Assembly (NCBI RefSeq): GCF_006494815.1
Contig: NZ_CP041091.1
Location: forward strand, 1,825,001-1,889,000
DNA: 64,000 nucleotides
Reading direction: 5' to 3'
Origin: Nocardioides sambongensis
Lineage (GTDB): Bacteria > Actinomycetota > Actinomycetes > Propionibacteriales > Nocardioidaceae
Below are positions 22,181 to 31,667 of the stretch, in pieces. How positions within the stretch are numbered: the stretch's first letter is position 1; each line of letters starts with the position of its first letter. The notes beneath the pieces were generated by a model. That model saw only the letters and a list, made by a program, of their open reading frames with translations. It ran no database searches and was not told where the DNA came from. Made by a program: the position numbers and the translations under genes.

Positions 22181-22878
22181 CGTCTCCACACCAGCCCCGC
22201 CAACCGCCCGGCCGCGGCGCCGTCGCGGCGGTAGGAGTGCAGCGCCCCGTCCTCCAGGGTGCAACCGGGCACCTCGACCACGCTCACCTGCTCCGCCTCG
22301 AGCTGGGCGCGGACCCCGGCGCCGAGATCGAGCGCGGGCGTCCCGGCGTGGGTCTCGCTGAACGTCTGCGGCACGACGGCCGCGACCTCCGCACGCATCT
22401 GCGCCGGCACCTCGTAGCACCGGCCGCACACGTGCGGCCCGATCCACGCGTGCAGCCTCTGCGCTCCCAGCTCCCGCATCCGCGCCGCCGTCCGTGGTAC
22501 GACGCCGAGCGCGGTCCCGGCCCGGCCGGCGTGTGCGGCGCCGATGACCCCGCTCACCGCGTCGGCCAGCAGCACCGGCACGCAGTCGGCCGTGCGGATC
22601 ATCAGGCCGGTCCGCGGCCGGACGGTGACCAGGCCGTCGGCCGAGGGCACCTCCGCCGGGCCGCGGGGCGGCTCGTCGACGACCTCGACCACCTCCGCCC
22701 CGTGCACCTGGCTGAGCCGGGCGAACGGCACTCCGGCCTCCTCGACCACCCGCGCCAGGTCGCCGGCGAAGGCCGGCCTGTCGTCGCCGCCCTGCAGGTC
22801 GAGGCTGGCGTCGGTGAAGCCGATCTCGACCCGGGAGGCTCCCGGGTCGAGATCGAGGTGGTCACGGAAGACGAACAC
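22177..22878 (-). CDS. pgeF: Peptidoglycan editing factor PgeF (YfiH/DUF152)
   Basis: A 233-aa zinc-dependent member of the multicopper-oxidase-like DUF152 family, which removes misincorporated L-Ser from muropeptides and also has purine nucleoside activity in some members. Metal ligands are visible in LSQVHGAEVV, RTADCVPVLLAD, GAAHAGRAG and IGPHVCGRCYEV. It starts 19 bp after the corrected ftsZ stop (22898). Confidence 0.93.
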   Translation of the reverse strand: MFVFRDHLDLDPGASRVEIGFTDASLDLQGGDDRPAFAGDLARVVEEAGVPFARLSQVHGAEVVEVVDEPPRGPAEVPSADGLVTVRPRTGLMIRTADCVPVLLADAVSGVIGAAHAGRAGTALGVVPRTAARMRELGAQRLHAWIGPHVCGRCYEVPAQMRAEVAAVVPQTFSETHAGTPALDLGAGVRAQLEAEQVSVVEVPGCTLEDGALHSYRRDGAAAGRLAGLVWRR

Positions 22879-22897
22879 GTCGCGGGGTCGGTGCCGT

Positions 22898-24147
22898 CTA
22901 CTTCAGGAAGTCCGGGACGTCGAGGTCGTCGTCGTCGAACTGCATCGGGGTGGGCGTCGGACGGGTCGCCACGGTGGGCCGCTCCGTCCGCTCCGTCCGC
23001 TCGGCGGTGCGCTCCGCGGTGCGCTCGGGGGCGCGCTCGGTCCGCTCGGCACCGCCACCGGTGGGCGCCGGCTGCTCGGTGCGGCGCGGCGCCTCGTCAC
23101 GACGGGTCGCGACGGCTCCGGCGGTGCTCCGGTTGTCCTCGGAGGGGCGGAGTTCCGCGCGGCGTCGCGTCGCAGCGAGCTCTCCTCCCGCCGCTTCGGC
23201 GCGCCACCGTCGAAGCCCGCGGCGATGACGGTGATCCGCACCTCGTCGCCGAGCGCGTCGTCGATGATCGTGCCGAAGATGATGTTGGCCTCTTCGTGCA
23301 CCGCGTCGGCCACCATGGCCGCGGCCTCGTTGATCTCGAAGATGCCGAGGTCCGACCCACCGGCGATGGACAGCAGCACCCCGTGCGCACCGTCGATGGA
23401 GGCCTCGAGCAGCGGACTGCTCACCGCCATCTCGGCCGCGGCGACCGCCCGGTCCTCACCGCGCGCCGACCCGATGCCCATCAGCGCCGAACCGGCGTTG
23501 CTCATCACGGCCTTGACGTCGGCGAAGTCGACGTTGATCAGGCCGGGTGTGGTGATCAGGTCGGTGATCCCGGAGACGCCCTGCAGCAGCACCTGGTCGG
23601 CCTGGCGGAACGCGTCCATCACCGAGACGTTGCGGTCGGAGATCTGCAGCAGCCGGTCGTTCGGGATCACGATGAGGGTGTCGACCTCCTCGCGGAGCCG
23701 CTCGATGCCCTCGTCGGCCGACTTCTTGCGGCGGGCGCCCTCGAACTGGAACGGGCGGGTGACCACACCGATGGTCAGCGCGCCGAGGGAGCGTGCGATC
23801 CGGGCGACGACGGGCGCGCCGCCGGTGCCGGTGCCGCCGCCCTCGCCGGCGGTGACGAAGACCATGTCGGCGCCCTTGAGCACCTCCTCGATCTCCTCGG
23901 CGTGGTCCTCGGCCGCCCGGGCCCCCACGTCCGGGTTGGCGCCGGCACCGAGGCCGCGGGTCAGCTCGCGGCCGATGTCGAGCTTGACGTCGGCGTCGCT
24001 CATCAGGAGCGCCTGGGCGTCGGTGTTGATCGCGATGAACTCGACCCCCTTGAGGCCGACCTCGATCATCCGGTTGACGGCGTTGACGCCGCCGCCACCG
24101 ATCCCCACCACCTTGATGATGGCCAGATAGTTCTGTGCAGCTGCCAC
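22898..24147 (-). CDS. ftsZ: Cell division protein FtsZ (frameshifted in the C-terminal linker)
   Basis: Tubulin-like GTPase of the Z ring. [20 protein letters not shown] and the tubulin signature [15 protein letters not shown] are intact. Near 23144-23147 (GGGG) one base appears to be lost. Without correction the linker becomes a Pro/Arg string; with one base added it continues SEDNRSTAG and ends in the conserved peptide [12 protein letters not shown] at TAG 22900-22898. The corrected length is 1251 nt (416 aa). I chose GTG 24147, six codons upstream of YLAI, because AGAGGTGAA lies just before it. Confidence 0.95.
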
Positions 24148-24252
24148 GGCGGCTTCACCTCTCGAGTCTTGCGATGCGTGTGGGTGGTTGAGCGGTTGGG
24201 GCCGGGGGTGCAGGTGCACCGGCGGCGGTGATCTCGTCAGGCCTCAACCCTG

Positions 24253-24283
24253 ACCCTCAGCCTGAGGGTTATAGTTATGTCAA
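24253..24283 (-). promoter_or_regulatory. ftsZ upstream -35-like box and palindrome
   Basis: In the 240-bp ftsQ-ftsZ gap, reading on the minus strand, TTGACA (24283-24278) is followed by TATAAC and an 8-bp-arm palindrome, ACCCTCAG-C-CTGAGGGT (plus strand 24253-24269). The arrangement places a dyad operator where a -10 or start site would be, 105 bp upstream of the ftsZ start. The bound factor is unknown. Nothing else is seen in the gap. Confidence 0.5.
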
Positions 24284-24387
24284 CCTCGACGTGCTGACGA
24301 CAGTAGGGAGCCGGATCGGCGAATCACCGCAGACACGCCGCGATGTCGCGCGGCGGATCCGATTTCCGAGCCGGGCCCGCGGATCCG

Positions 24388-25130
24388 TCAGCGGGTCGTC
24401 GGCCGGCCGGGCACCGAGACGTCGTACACCTCGGCGTCCTGGTCCATCAGGGCCAGCAGCACCTCGGCCTTGTCCTCGGAACGCTCCGCGCTCCCCCAGC
24501 GCACGACGCGCCCGTCGCGCAGCCGGAGCTCGATCTGGTCGACGGTGGCCACCTCGATCCGGTCCACCATCCCGGCCACCTGCGGCGACAGCGCAGCGAC
24601 CACCGCCGCCGCCTCGTTCAGTGCCAGGTTGTCGACGTCGGCGGTGCCGACGATCAGTGGCAGGTCCTCCGGCAGCCGCTTCAGGCTGCCGAACCGTGCG
24701 CCGGTCGCGTCGACGTACTGCAGGCCGGTGCCGGCGTCGAAGACCGCGACGGGCGTGCGCTCCTGGATCAGGATCGACACCTCGTGCGGCCAGACCCTGG
24801 CGACGTCCACACTCTCCACCGTGGTGAGGTTGCCGGCGATCCTGCGCTCGATCCCCTGGAGGTCGACCGAGGCGAGGGCTCCCCCGTCTCGACGTCGGCG
24901 GCGGCGAGAACCTCGTCGGTGGTGAGCATGTCCGTGCCGGTCACGCTGACCTCCTCGGCCCGCAGCCAGGGAGAGAAGTACACCCCGTAGACGCCGAGAC
25001 CGAGCAGGCCCACCAGCAGCGCCGCGACCAGCACGTAGCGCCAGGTCAACCAGCGCCGGGCCCACTGACGGCGGGCGAAACGACGACGGGCCTTCTGCAG
25101 CCCGTCGGTCCGCGACCGACCGTCAGCCAT
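24388..25130 (-). CDS. ftsQ: Cell division protein FtsQ/DivIB (frameshifted)
   Basis: Bitopic divisome protein: a basic cytoplasmic N-terminus, one membrane helix (YVLVAALLVGLLGLGVYGVY), then POTRA (WLRAEEVSVTGTDMLTTDEVL) and the FtsQ beta domain to VPGRPTTR. The frame breaks at the C run 24888-24892: DVETG must continue as GALASVDLQGIERR. One added base gives 744 nt (247 aa). ATG 25130 overlaps the murC stop by 8 bp. Confidence 0.9.
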
Positions 25131-26571
25131 CGGCACGCTCCTGCAGCGCGGCGAGCACCTGCGGCGCCACTGCCGTCACGTCCCCCGCGCCGAGTGTGAT
25201 CACCACGTCACCCGGGCGCGCACGCCCCACCACCTCCGGTACGACGCCGGCCCGGTCGGCCACGAACGCCACCCGCTCGGCGGGCAGCGGGACCGCGGCG
25301 GCGACCATCGCGCCGGTCACCGACGGGTCCGGGTCCTCGCGGGCCACGTAGACGTCGAGCACCACCACCTCGTCGGCGGCGCCGAGCTCGTGCCCCATCT
25401 GGGCGCCGAAGAGGCGGGTCCGGGAGACCAGGTGCGGCTGGAAGCAGGCGACCACCCGGCCGCCGTCCGCGACCAGCGAACGAGCGGCCTCCAGGTCGCC
25501 GGCGATCTCGCTGGGGTGGTGGGCGTAGCTGTCGTAGACCCGGACCGCGTCGGACCCCTGGCCGGCGGTGCCGACCAGCTCCATCCGGCGGCCGGTGCCG
25601 ACGAAGGTCCCCAGGCCCTGGGCCAGCGCCTCGAACGGGAGCCCGAGCTCGAGTCCCATCGCCAGCGCCGCCAGCGCGTCGACGACGTAGTGGCGGCCGG
25701 GGATCCGCAGCGCGACCTCGCCGAGCCGCTCGACCCCGCCGTCGTCGACCCGGACCACGGCGAACGTGGTGCCGCCGCCGGCGACGCGGAGGTCGACCGC
25801 CCGCAGGTCGGCCGGGGCGTCCACGGCGACGGTGAGCACCCGTCGGCCGGACGCCCGCTGTGCGGCGGCCAGACGTGCGCTGCCCTCGTCGTCGACCGCG
25901 CAGACCAGGAACCCGTCGGGGTCGATGCCGTTCGCGAACTCGTCGAACGCCGCGGCGTAGGCCTCGGGGGTGCCCCAGACGTCGAGGTGGTCCGCGTCCA
26001 CGTTGAGCACGATCGCGGCGTGGGTGTCGTAGACCAGGAACGCGCCGTCGCTCTCGTCCGCCTCGGCCACGAAGTGGGCCCCGGAGCCCAGGTCGGCGTT
26101 GCGACCGGTCGCGTTCAGGACGCCACCCACCGCGTAGGAGGGGTCGGCCCCCGCGTGGATCAGCGCCACGGCGAGCAGCGAGGTGGTGGTGGTCTTGCCG
26201 TGGGTGCCGGCCACGGCGAGCACCCGCTGGTCGTGCATCACCGAGGCCAGTCCGGCCGAGCGCGGCAGCAGCCGGAGACCGGCCTCGCGCGCGGCGACCA
26301 CCTCCGGGTTGTCCTCGCGCGCGGCGGTGGTGACCACCAGGGTGTCGGCCGGGCCCACGTGGGCGGCGTCGTACCCGAGGTGGATGTCCACGCCGAGCTC
26401 GCGCAGCGGGCGGAGGAACGCGGTGTCGTTGTCGTCGCTGCCGGTGACCGGGACCCCGCGGCGGGCCATGATCCGGGCGATCCCGGACAGACCGGCGCCC
26501 CCGATGCCGACGAAGTGGACCCTCCCCAGGTCCTCGGCCCGGGCGATCGCGTCCGGGACGGGCAGCCTCAT
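25123..26571 (-). CDS. murC: UDP-N-acetylmuramate--L-alanine ligase MurC
   Basis: A 482-aa Mur ligase that adds L-Ala to UDP-MurNAc. HFVGIGGAGLSGIARI is the UDP-binding Rossmann loop of MurC, AGTHGKTTTTSLLA is the P-loop, and DSYAHHPSEI and FQPHLVSRT are C-terminal signatures. ATG 26571 overlaps the murG stop (ATGA). The gene is intact. Confidence 0.97.
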   Translation of the reverse strand: MRLPVPDAIARAEDLGRVHFVGIGGAGLSGIARIMARRGVPVTGSDDNDTAFLRPLRELGVDIHLGYDAAHVGPADTLVVTTAAREDNPEVVAAREAGLRLLPRSAGLASVMHDQRVLAVAGTHGKTTTTSLLAVALIHAGADPSYAVGGVLNATGRNADLGSGAHFVAEADESDGAFLVYDTHAAIVLNVDADHLDVWGTPEAYAAAFDEFANGIDPDGFLVCAVDDEGSARLAAAQRASGRRVLTVAVDAPADLRAVDLRVAGGGTTFAVVRVDDGGVERLGEVALRIPGRHYVVDALAALAMGLELGLPFEALAQGLGTFVGTGRRMELVGTAGQGSDAVRVYDSYAHHPSEIAGDLEAARSLVADGGRVVACFQPHLVSRTRLFGAQMGHELGAADEVVVLDVYVAREDPDPSVTGAMVAAAVPLPAERVAFVADRAGVVPEVVGRARPGDVVITLGAGDVTAVAPQVLAALQERADG

Positions 26572-27662
26572 CGGGCCCCTCCGGCGACCTCGCGGATCAG
26601 CGCGGCGAGCTTGTCGTCGGCGTCCTTGGGGATCAGCCGCGCGGCGGCAGCGCCCATCGCGGCCAACCGCTCCGGGTCCCCGATCAGGTCCGGCACGGTG
26701 TCGGCGACGTAGTCGGCGGTCAGGTCCCCGTCCGGCACCAGCAGGGCTCCCCCGGCGTCGACCACGGGGCGCGCGTTGAGCGCCTGCTCACCGTTTCCGA
26801 TCGGGAGCGGCACGAAGATGCTCGGCACGCCGCTCGCGGCGGCCTCCACCACGCTGTTGGCCCCGGAGCGGCAGATCATCAGGTCGGCGGCGGCCAGCGC
26901 GTAGTCCATCCGGTCCACGAAGGGCAGCACGACGTAGGGCCGCCCGGTCTCCACCGGGTCGTTCCAGCTGGCGTCGTCGCGGCCCTTGGGACCGACCACG
27001 TGCAGCACCTGGATCCCCCGTGCCCCGAGCGCGGCGGCGGCACCGGTGACCGACCGGTTCAGCCGGCGGGCTCCCTGGGAGCCGCCGGTCACCACCAGCG
27101 TGGGCAGGGCGGGGTCGAGGCCGAAGAACTCTCGCGCCTCGCCCCGCAGGGCTACGCGGTCGAGACCGGCGATCATCGGGCGCAGCGGGAGGCCGACGTA
27201 CTCGGCCTTGCGCAGGGGCGTGTCGGGGAAGCTGACCGCGACCCGGGTGGCGAACCGTGCGCCGACCTTGTTGGCGATGCCCGGGAGGGCGTTCTGCTCG
27301 TGCACCACCAGCGGCAGCTTGCGGCGACGGGCCGCCAGGTAGACCGGCATCGAGACGTAGCCGCCGTAGCCGACCACCACGTCGGGCCGGAGCCGGTCGA
27401 TCACCTCTCCGGCCGCCTTGACCGCACCGCGCAGCCGCGCCGGCACCAGGGCCAGGTCCTTGCCCGGCTTGCGCGGCAGGGGCACCGGTGGGATCAGCTC
27501 GAGCGGATAGCCCGCTTCGGGGACGACCCGGTTCTCCAGGCCGCGGGGCGTGCCGAGGCAGGTGATGGCGACGTCGGGGTCGTGGCGCCGCAGCGCATCG
27601 GCGGTCGCCAGCAAGGGCGACGTGTGCCCGGCGGTCCCGCCACCTGCCAACAACACCTTCAT
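26568..27662 (-). CDS. murG: Lipid II synthase MurG
   Basis: Peripheral GT-B glycosyltransferase of 364 aa that transfers GlcNAc to lipid I. MKVLLAGGGTAGHTSPLLA is the first glycine loop, VHEQNALPGIANK is conserved, and TGGSQGARRLN is the second glycine loop. ATG 27662 is chosen because the conserved start follows directly; the longer open frame upstream is not conserved. ftsW ends 87 bp upstream. Confidence 0.97.
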   Translation of the reverse strand: MKVLLAGGGTAGHTSPLLATADALRRHDPDVAITCLGTPRGLENRVVPEAGYPLELIPPVPLPRKPGKDLALVPARLRGAVKAAGEVIDRLRPDVVVGYGGYVSMPVYLAARRRKLPLVVHEQNALPGIANKVGARFATRVAVSFPDTPLRKAEYVGLPLRPMIAGLDRVALRGEAREFFGLDPALPTLVVTGGSQGARRLNRSVTGAAAALGARGIQVLHVVGPKGRDDASWNDPVETGRPYVVLPFVDRMDYALAAADLMICRSGANSVVEAAASGVPSIFVPLPIGNGEQALNARPVVDAGGALLVPDGDLTADYVADTVPDLIGDPERLAAMGAAAARLIPKDADDKLAALIREVAGGAR

Positions 27663-27749
27663 CGACAACGCTTCCTGCCTCCTGCTCGCTGCTGACCGAC
27701 GGCACCTCGTCGTCGGAACGGCCACCGGTGGTCGGTGGTGGGGACGACG

Positions 27750-29033
27750 CTACCGGCGGGCCGACAACCCGGCGGAGCGGGCACGCCTGCGCTGCGCGAG
27801 GGCGCGGGCCGCCGCCGGCTCCCGCCGGGCGAACCCGATCACCATGCCGAGCGCCGCCAGCGCCGGCACCAGGCTGGATCCGCCGTAGGAGACGAGCGGG
27901 AGCGGGATGCCGATCACCGGCAGCAGCGCGAGCACCATACCGACGTTGATGATCATCTGGCCGAGCAGCCACACGGCCACGCCGAAGCTGGCGTAGCGGA
28001 TGAACGGGTCGGTGGTCTGGCGGGCGACCCGGATGATCGCGTAGGCGATCACCAGGAACAGGCTGATCACCAGCAGCGTGCCGATCAGGCCGAGCTCCTC
28101 GCCGAGCACGGCGAAGATGAAGTCGGTGTGCGCCTCGGGGAGCTGTCCCCACTTCTGCTGGCTCGCGCCGATGCCCTCACCGGCGATGCCGCCGCTGGCC
28201 ATCGCGTAGAGACCGTGGGCCGGCTGCCAGCCGGCACCGTGGTAGTCCTTGAACGGATCGGCGAAGTTCGCGATGCGGGTCAGTCGCTCGGTGTCGGTGG
28301 CGGCCAGCGCCAGGGCGATCGACCCCACCACCATCAGGGCGATGAAGAAGAGGCGTCCCGGGGCGCCCACCACCCAGAGCATGCCGATCAGGATCGCGAA
28401 GAAGACCAGGGCGGTGCCGAGGTCACGTCCGACCACCACCAGCGCGGTCGCCATCACCATCCCCGGCACCACCGGTACCAGCAGCTCGTGCAGCCGGTCG
28501 AGCCTGCGCTCCTTGTTGGCGTAGATGTGCGCCGCCCAGATGATCAGCGAGAGCTTGGCGATCTCCGAGGGCTGGATCTGGATCGGGCCGAGCGCCAGCC
28601 AGTTCGTGTTGCCGTTGCGCTCGACTCCGAAGATCGCGGTCGCCCCGAGCAGCAGCAGCGAGATCGAGAACGCCGGGTAGGCCAGGCTGCGGATGAAGCG
28701 TGGCGAGACCCGGGAGGCGAGCCAGGCGGCCGGGACGCCCAGCACCACCCAGATCATCTGCCGTCGGATGATCGCGTAGGAGTCACCGAGCCGCTCGTAG
28801 GCGTAGACGCTGGAGGCGCTCAGCACCATCACCAGGCCGATGGTGAGCAGCAGTGCGACCGCGCCGACCAGCAGGTAGTAGGTGGTCAGCGGGCGGTCCA
28901 GTGCGTCGCGGACGCTGGCGCCCCAGGAGATCCGGGTGGATCGGGCCGAGCCGCCCGATGGCGTGCCGGAGGGGACTGGGCCGGGCTGCGTGGCGCTCGC
29001 CCGTGTCGCGGCGTCGGGATGCGCGGTGGTGAT
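27750..29033 (-). CDS. ftsW: Lipid II polymerase FtsW, apparent ATC start
   Basis: SEDS-family glycosyltransferase of the divisome with ten predicted membrane helices. VVLGVPAAWLASRVSPRFIR, NWLALGPIQIQPSEIAKL and VSYGGSSLVPALAALG are signatures; the catalytic Asp lies in VVVGRDLGTALV. No ATG, GTG or TTG exists in frame between the murD stop and the first helix. A perfect AGGAGG (29046-29041) sits 7 nt before ATC 29033, followed by Thr-Thr, typical of ftsW starts, so I place the start there (427 aa). A sequencing substitution for ATG is possible. Confidence 0.88.
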   Translation of the reverse strand: MTTAHPDAATRASATQPGPVPSGTPSGGSARSTRISWGASVRDALDRPLTTYYLLVGAVALLLTIGLVMVLSASSVYAYERLGDSYAIIRRQMIWVVLGVPAAWLASRVSPRFIRSLAYPAFSISLLLLGATAIFGVERNGNTNWLALGPIQIQPSEIAKLSLIIWAAHIYANKERRLDRLHELLVPVVPGMVMATALVVVGRDLGTALVFFAILIGMLWVVGAPGRLFFIALMVVGSIALALAATDTERLTRIANFADPFKDYHGAGWQPAHGLYAMASGGIAGEGIGASQQKWGQLPEAHTDFIFAVLGEELGLIGTLLVISLFLVIAYAIIRVARQTTDPFIRYASFGVAVWLLGQMIINVGMVLALLPVIGIPLPLVSYGGSSLVPALAALGMVIGFARREPAAARALAQRRRARSAGLSARR

Positions 29034-29073
29034 GGCGAACCCTCCTGACGGCTTCGGTCCCTCGTGGGGCCGG

Positions 29074-30600
29074 TCAGGCCTCCTGGCCGGCGATCCGGGC
29101 CCGCACCGCTGCCGCGAAGGCGTCACCACGTGCCCCGTAGTTGGCGAACTGGTCCATCGAGGCACACCCGGGGGCCAGCAGCACCGTGTCGCCCGCCCGC
29201 GCCAGCTCGGCCGCCGCGGCGACGACGCGGTCCATCAGGTCCTCGGGGTCCGTCCGGTCAGCACCATCTACACCGTCAGTCTCACCGGAGTCGACGAGGA
29301 TCACCGGCACATCCGGAGCGTGTCGCGAAAGCGCGTCGGCGATCACATCGCGGTCGCGGCCGATCAGCACCGCTCCGCGCAGGCGTCCACCCCAGCTGCG
29401 GACCAGGTCCTCGAAGCGTGCTCCCTTGGCCAGTCCGCCGGCCACCCACACCACGGGCTCGAAGGCGGAGAGCGAGGAGGCGGCGGCGTGCGGGTTGGTG
29501 GCCTTGGAGTCGTCCACCCAGGTGACCTCGTCGTGGACCGCCACGGTGGCGATCCGGTGACCGTCCGGCCGGAACGAGCGCAGCCCGTCGCGCACGGCAC
29601 GGGCGCTGATCCCGTGCGCGCGGGCCAGGGCGGCGGCGGCCAGGGCGTTCGCCACGAAGTGCGGTGCCGGCGAGGCCAGGTCCTCGATCGTGCACAGCTC
29701 GGCGGCACTGTCCCGGCGCTGCTCCACGAAGGCGCGATCGGCGAGGATGTCGTCGACCACGCCGAGCATCCCGACGCCCGGCGTGCCGAGGGTGAACCCG
29801 ATGGCCCGCGCGCCCTCGATCACGTCGGCCTCGCGGACCAGGTGCTCGGTGGTCGGATCGGCCACGTTGTAGACGCAGGCGCGGGAGACGCGCTCGTAGA
29901 TCCGGCCCTTGTCCGCGGCGTAGGCGTCCATCCCGCCGCGGCCGGCCGCCTCGTCGTACCAGTCGAGATGGTCCTCGGCGACGTTCAGGACGACCGCGGA
30001 CTCGGCGGACATCGAGTCGGTGTAGTGCAGCTGGAAGCTGGACAGCTCCACCGCGATCACGTCGTAGGGCTCGGGGTCCATCACCGCCTCGGTCAGCGGC
30101 AGCCCGACGTTCCCGGCGGCGACGCTGCGCAGCCCGGCGGCGCGCAGGATGCTGTCGAGCATCTGCACGGTGGTCGTCTTGCCGTTGGTGCCGGTGACGC
30201 AGAGCCAGGGCGCGGGGTGGTCCGGGTCGCGCAGCCGCCAGGCCAGCTCGACCTCGCCCCAGACCGGCACCGCACGCGCGCGGGCCTGGACCAGCAGCGG
30301 GGCGTCCGGCGGGAAGCCGGGCGAGACGACCAGCAGGTCGGTGTCGTCGGGCAGGGCGGACGTGGCGCCGGTGTGCAGCTCGATCCGCGCTCCGAGCACC
30401 TCGAGCAGCTCGGCCCGCTCCAGGATGGACGGCGCCGCGCCCTCGGCGAGGGCGGTCACCTCGGCGCCGAGGTGGAGCAGGTTGTCGACGGCCGCGGCAC
30501 CACTCGTGCCGAAGCCGGCGACGACCGCGCGCACGCCGGCCCAGGAGTCGTGCCGGCCGAGGGCGGTGGGGTCCGGACGGGGAGGTACGGCGTCGCTCAC
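29074..30600 (-). CDS. murD: UDP-N-acetylmuramoylalanine--D-glutamate ligase MurD
   Basis: A 508-aa Mur ligase that adds D-Glu. VVAGFGTSGAAAVDNLLHLG is the UDP-binding fold, CVTGTNGKTTTVQML is the P-loop, and NVAEDHLDWY and WVDDSKATNPHAA are conserved ligase motifs. GTG 30600 overlaps the mraY stop (GTGA). It is intact and somewhat longer than the E. coli enzyme, with an acidic insert (GETDGVDGADRTDPED) near the C-terminus. Confidence 0.96.
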   Translation of the reverse strand: MSDAVPPRPDPTALGRHDSWAGVRAVVAGFGTSGAAAVDNLLHLGAEVTALAEGAAPSILERAELLEVLGARIELHTGATSALPDDTDLLVVSPGFPPDAPLLVQARARAVPVWGEVELAWRLRDPDHPAPWLCVTGTNGKTTTVQMLDSILRAAGLRSVAAGNVGLPLTEAVMDPEPYDVIAVELSSFQLHYTDSMSAESAVVLNVAEDHLDWYDEAAGRGGMDAYAADKGRIYERVSRACVYNVADPTTEHLVREADVIEGARAIGFTLGTPGVGMLGVVDDILADRAFVEQRRDSAAELCTIEDLASPAPHFVANALAAAALARAHGISARAVRDGLRSFRPDGHRIATVAVHDEVTWVDDSKATNPHAAASSLSAFEPVVWVAGGLAKGARFEDLVRSWGGRLRGAVLIGRDRDVIADALSRHAPDVPVILVDSGETDGVDGADRTDPEDLMDRVVAAAAELARAGDTVLLAPGCASMDQFANYGARGDAFAAAVRARIAGQEA

Positions 30601-31667
30601 AGCCGGGAGACCCACTCGGCGTAGAAGATGCCCAGACCGGTCGCCACGCACAGCCCGGTGATGATCCAGAACCGGATCACGACCGTCACCTGTTCCCAGC
30701 CGAGCATCTCGAAGTGGTGGTGGATCGGTGCCATCCGGAAGATCCGCTTGCCCTTGGTGATCTTGAAGAAGCCGACCTGCAGCATCACCGAGAGGGTCTC
30801 CAGGACGAAGAGCCCGCCGAGGATGATCAGCAGCAGCTCGGTGCGGGTCAGGATCGCGAAGCCGGCCAGCGCGCTGCCCAGGGCCAACGACCCGGTGTCG
30901 CCCATGAAGATCGCCGCCGGCGCCGCGTTCCACCACAGGAAGCCGAAGCAGGCGCCGGTGATCGCGGAGGCGATGATGGCGAGGTCGAGCGGATCTCGCA
31001 CGTTGTAGCAGGTCGAGCTCGGCTCCCCCTGGCAGAACTGGTTGTTCTGCCAGATGTTGACCAGCGTGTAGGCGCCGAACACCATCACCGAGGCACCGGC
31101 GGCCAGCCCGTCGAGCCCGTCGGTCAGGTTGACCGCGTTGCTGAACCCGGTGACGAAGACCCAGATCAGCAGCAGCGCCAGGATGGTCGGCAGCACCAGC
31201 CAGTCCAGCTCGCGCAGGAACGAGAGCTTGTGGGACGCGGGGGTGCGGCCGTTCTCGTCCTCCAGCCACGGTGAGAGCGCGAGGAGTCCGAAGACCACCG
31301 CGATCAGCGTCTGGCCGATCATCTTGGCCTTGCTGCGCAGGCCGAGGTTGCGCTGCTTGTAGATCTTGATGAAGTCGTCGAGGAAGCCGACCACGCCCAT
31401 CCCCACGAAGAGGAAGAGCAGCAGCAGCGCCGAGGCGCTCGGGGTGCTCAGGGTGATCAGCTTCGCCGCGAAGTAGCCGATCACGGCGGCGAGGATGATC
31501 ACCACGCCGCCCATGGTGGGCGTGCCGCGCTTGGTGTGGTGGCTGGTCGGGCCGTCCTCGCGGATCTCCTGGCCATAGCCCCACCGGGTGAAGGCGGTGA
31601 TCGCGGTCCGGGTGCCGAGCAGGGAGATCAGCAGAGCGATGCCCCCCGCGAGCAGGATCGCTCTCAC
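30597..31667 (-). CDS. mraY: Phospho-MurNAc-pentapeptide transferase MraY
   Basis: Polyprenyl-phosphate transferase of 356 aa with ten membrane helices that makes lipid I. Active-site motifs are visible: FLDDFIKIYKQRNLGLRSKAK (Asp-Asp), SNAVNLTDGLDGLA, FMGDTGSLALG and the His-rich MAPIHHHFEMLGW. GTG 31667 overlaps the murF stop (GTGA), and the gene ends overlapping murD. Confidence 0.97.
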   Translation of the reverse strand: MRAILLAGGIALLISLLGTRTAITAFTRWGYGQEIREDGPTSHHTKRGTPTMGGVVIILAAVIGYFAAKLITLSTPSASALLLLFLFVGMGVVGFLDDFIKIYKQRNLGLRSKAKMIGQTLIAVVFGLLALSPWLEDENGRTPASHKLSFLRELDWLVLPTILALLLIWVFVTGFSNAVNLTDGLDGLAAGASVMVFGAYTLVNIWQNNQFCQGEPSSTCYNVRDPLDLAIIASAITGACFGFLWWNAAPAAIFMGDTGSLALGSALAGFAILTRTELLLIILGGLFVLETLSVMLQVGFFKITKGKRIFRMAPIHHHFEMLGWEQVTVVIRFWIITGLCVATGLGIFYAEWVSRL

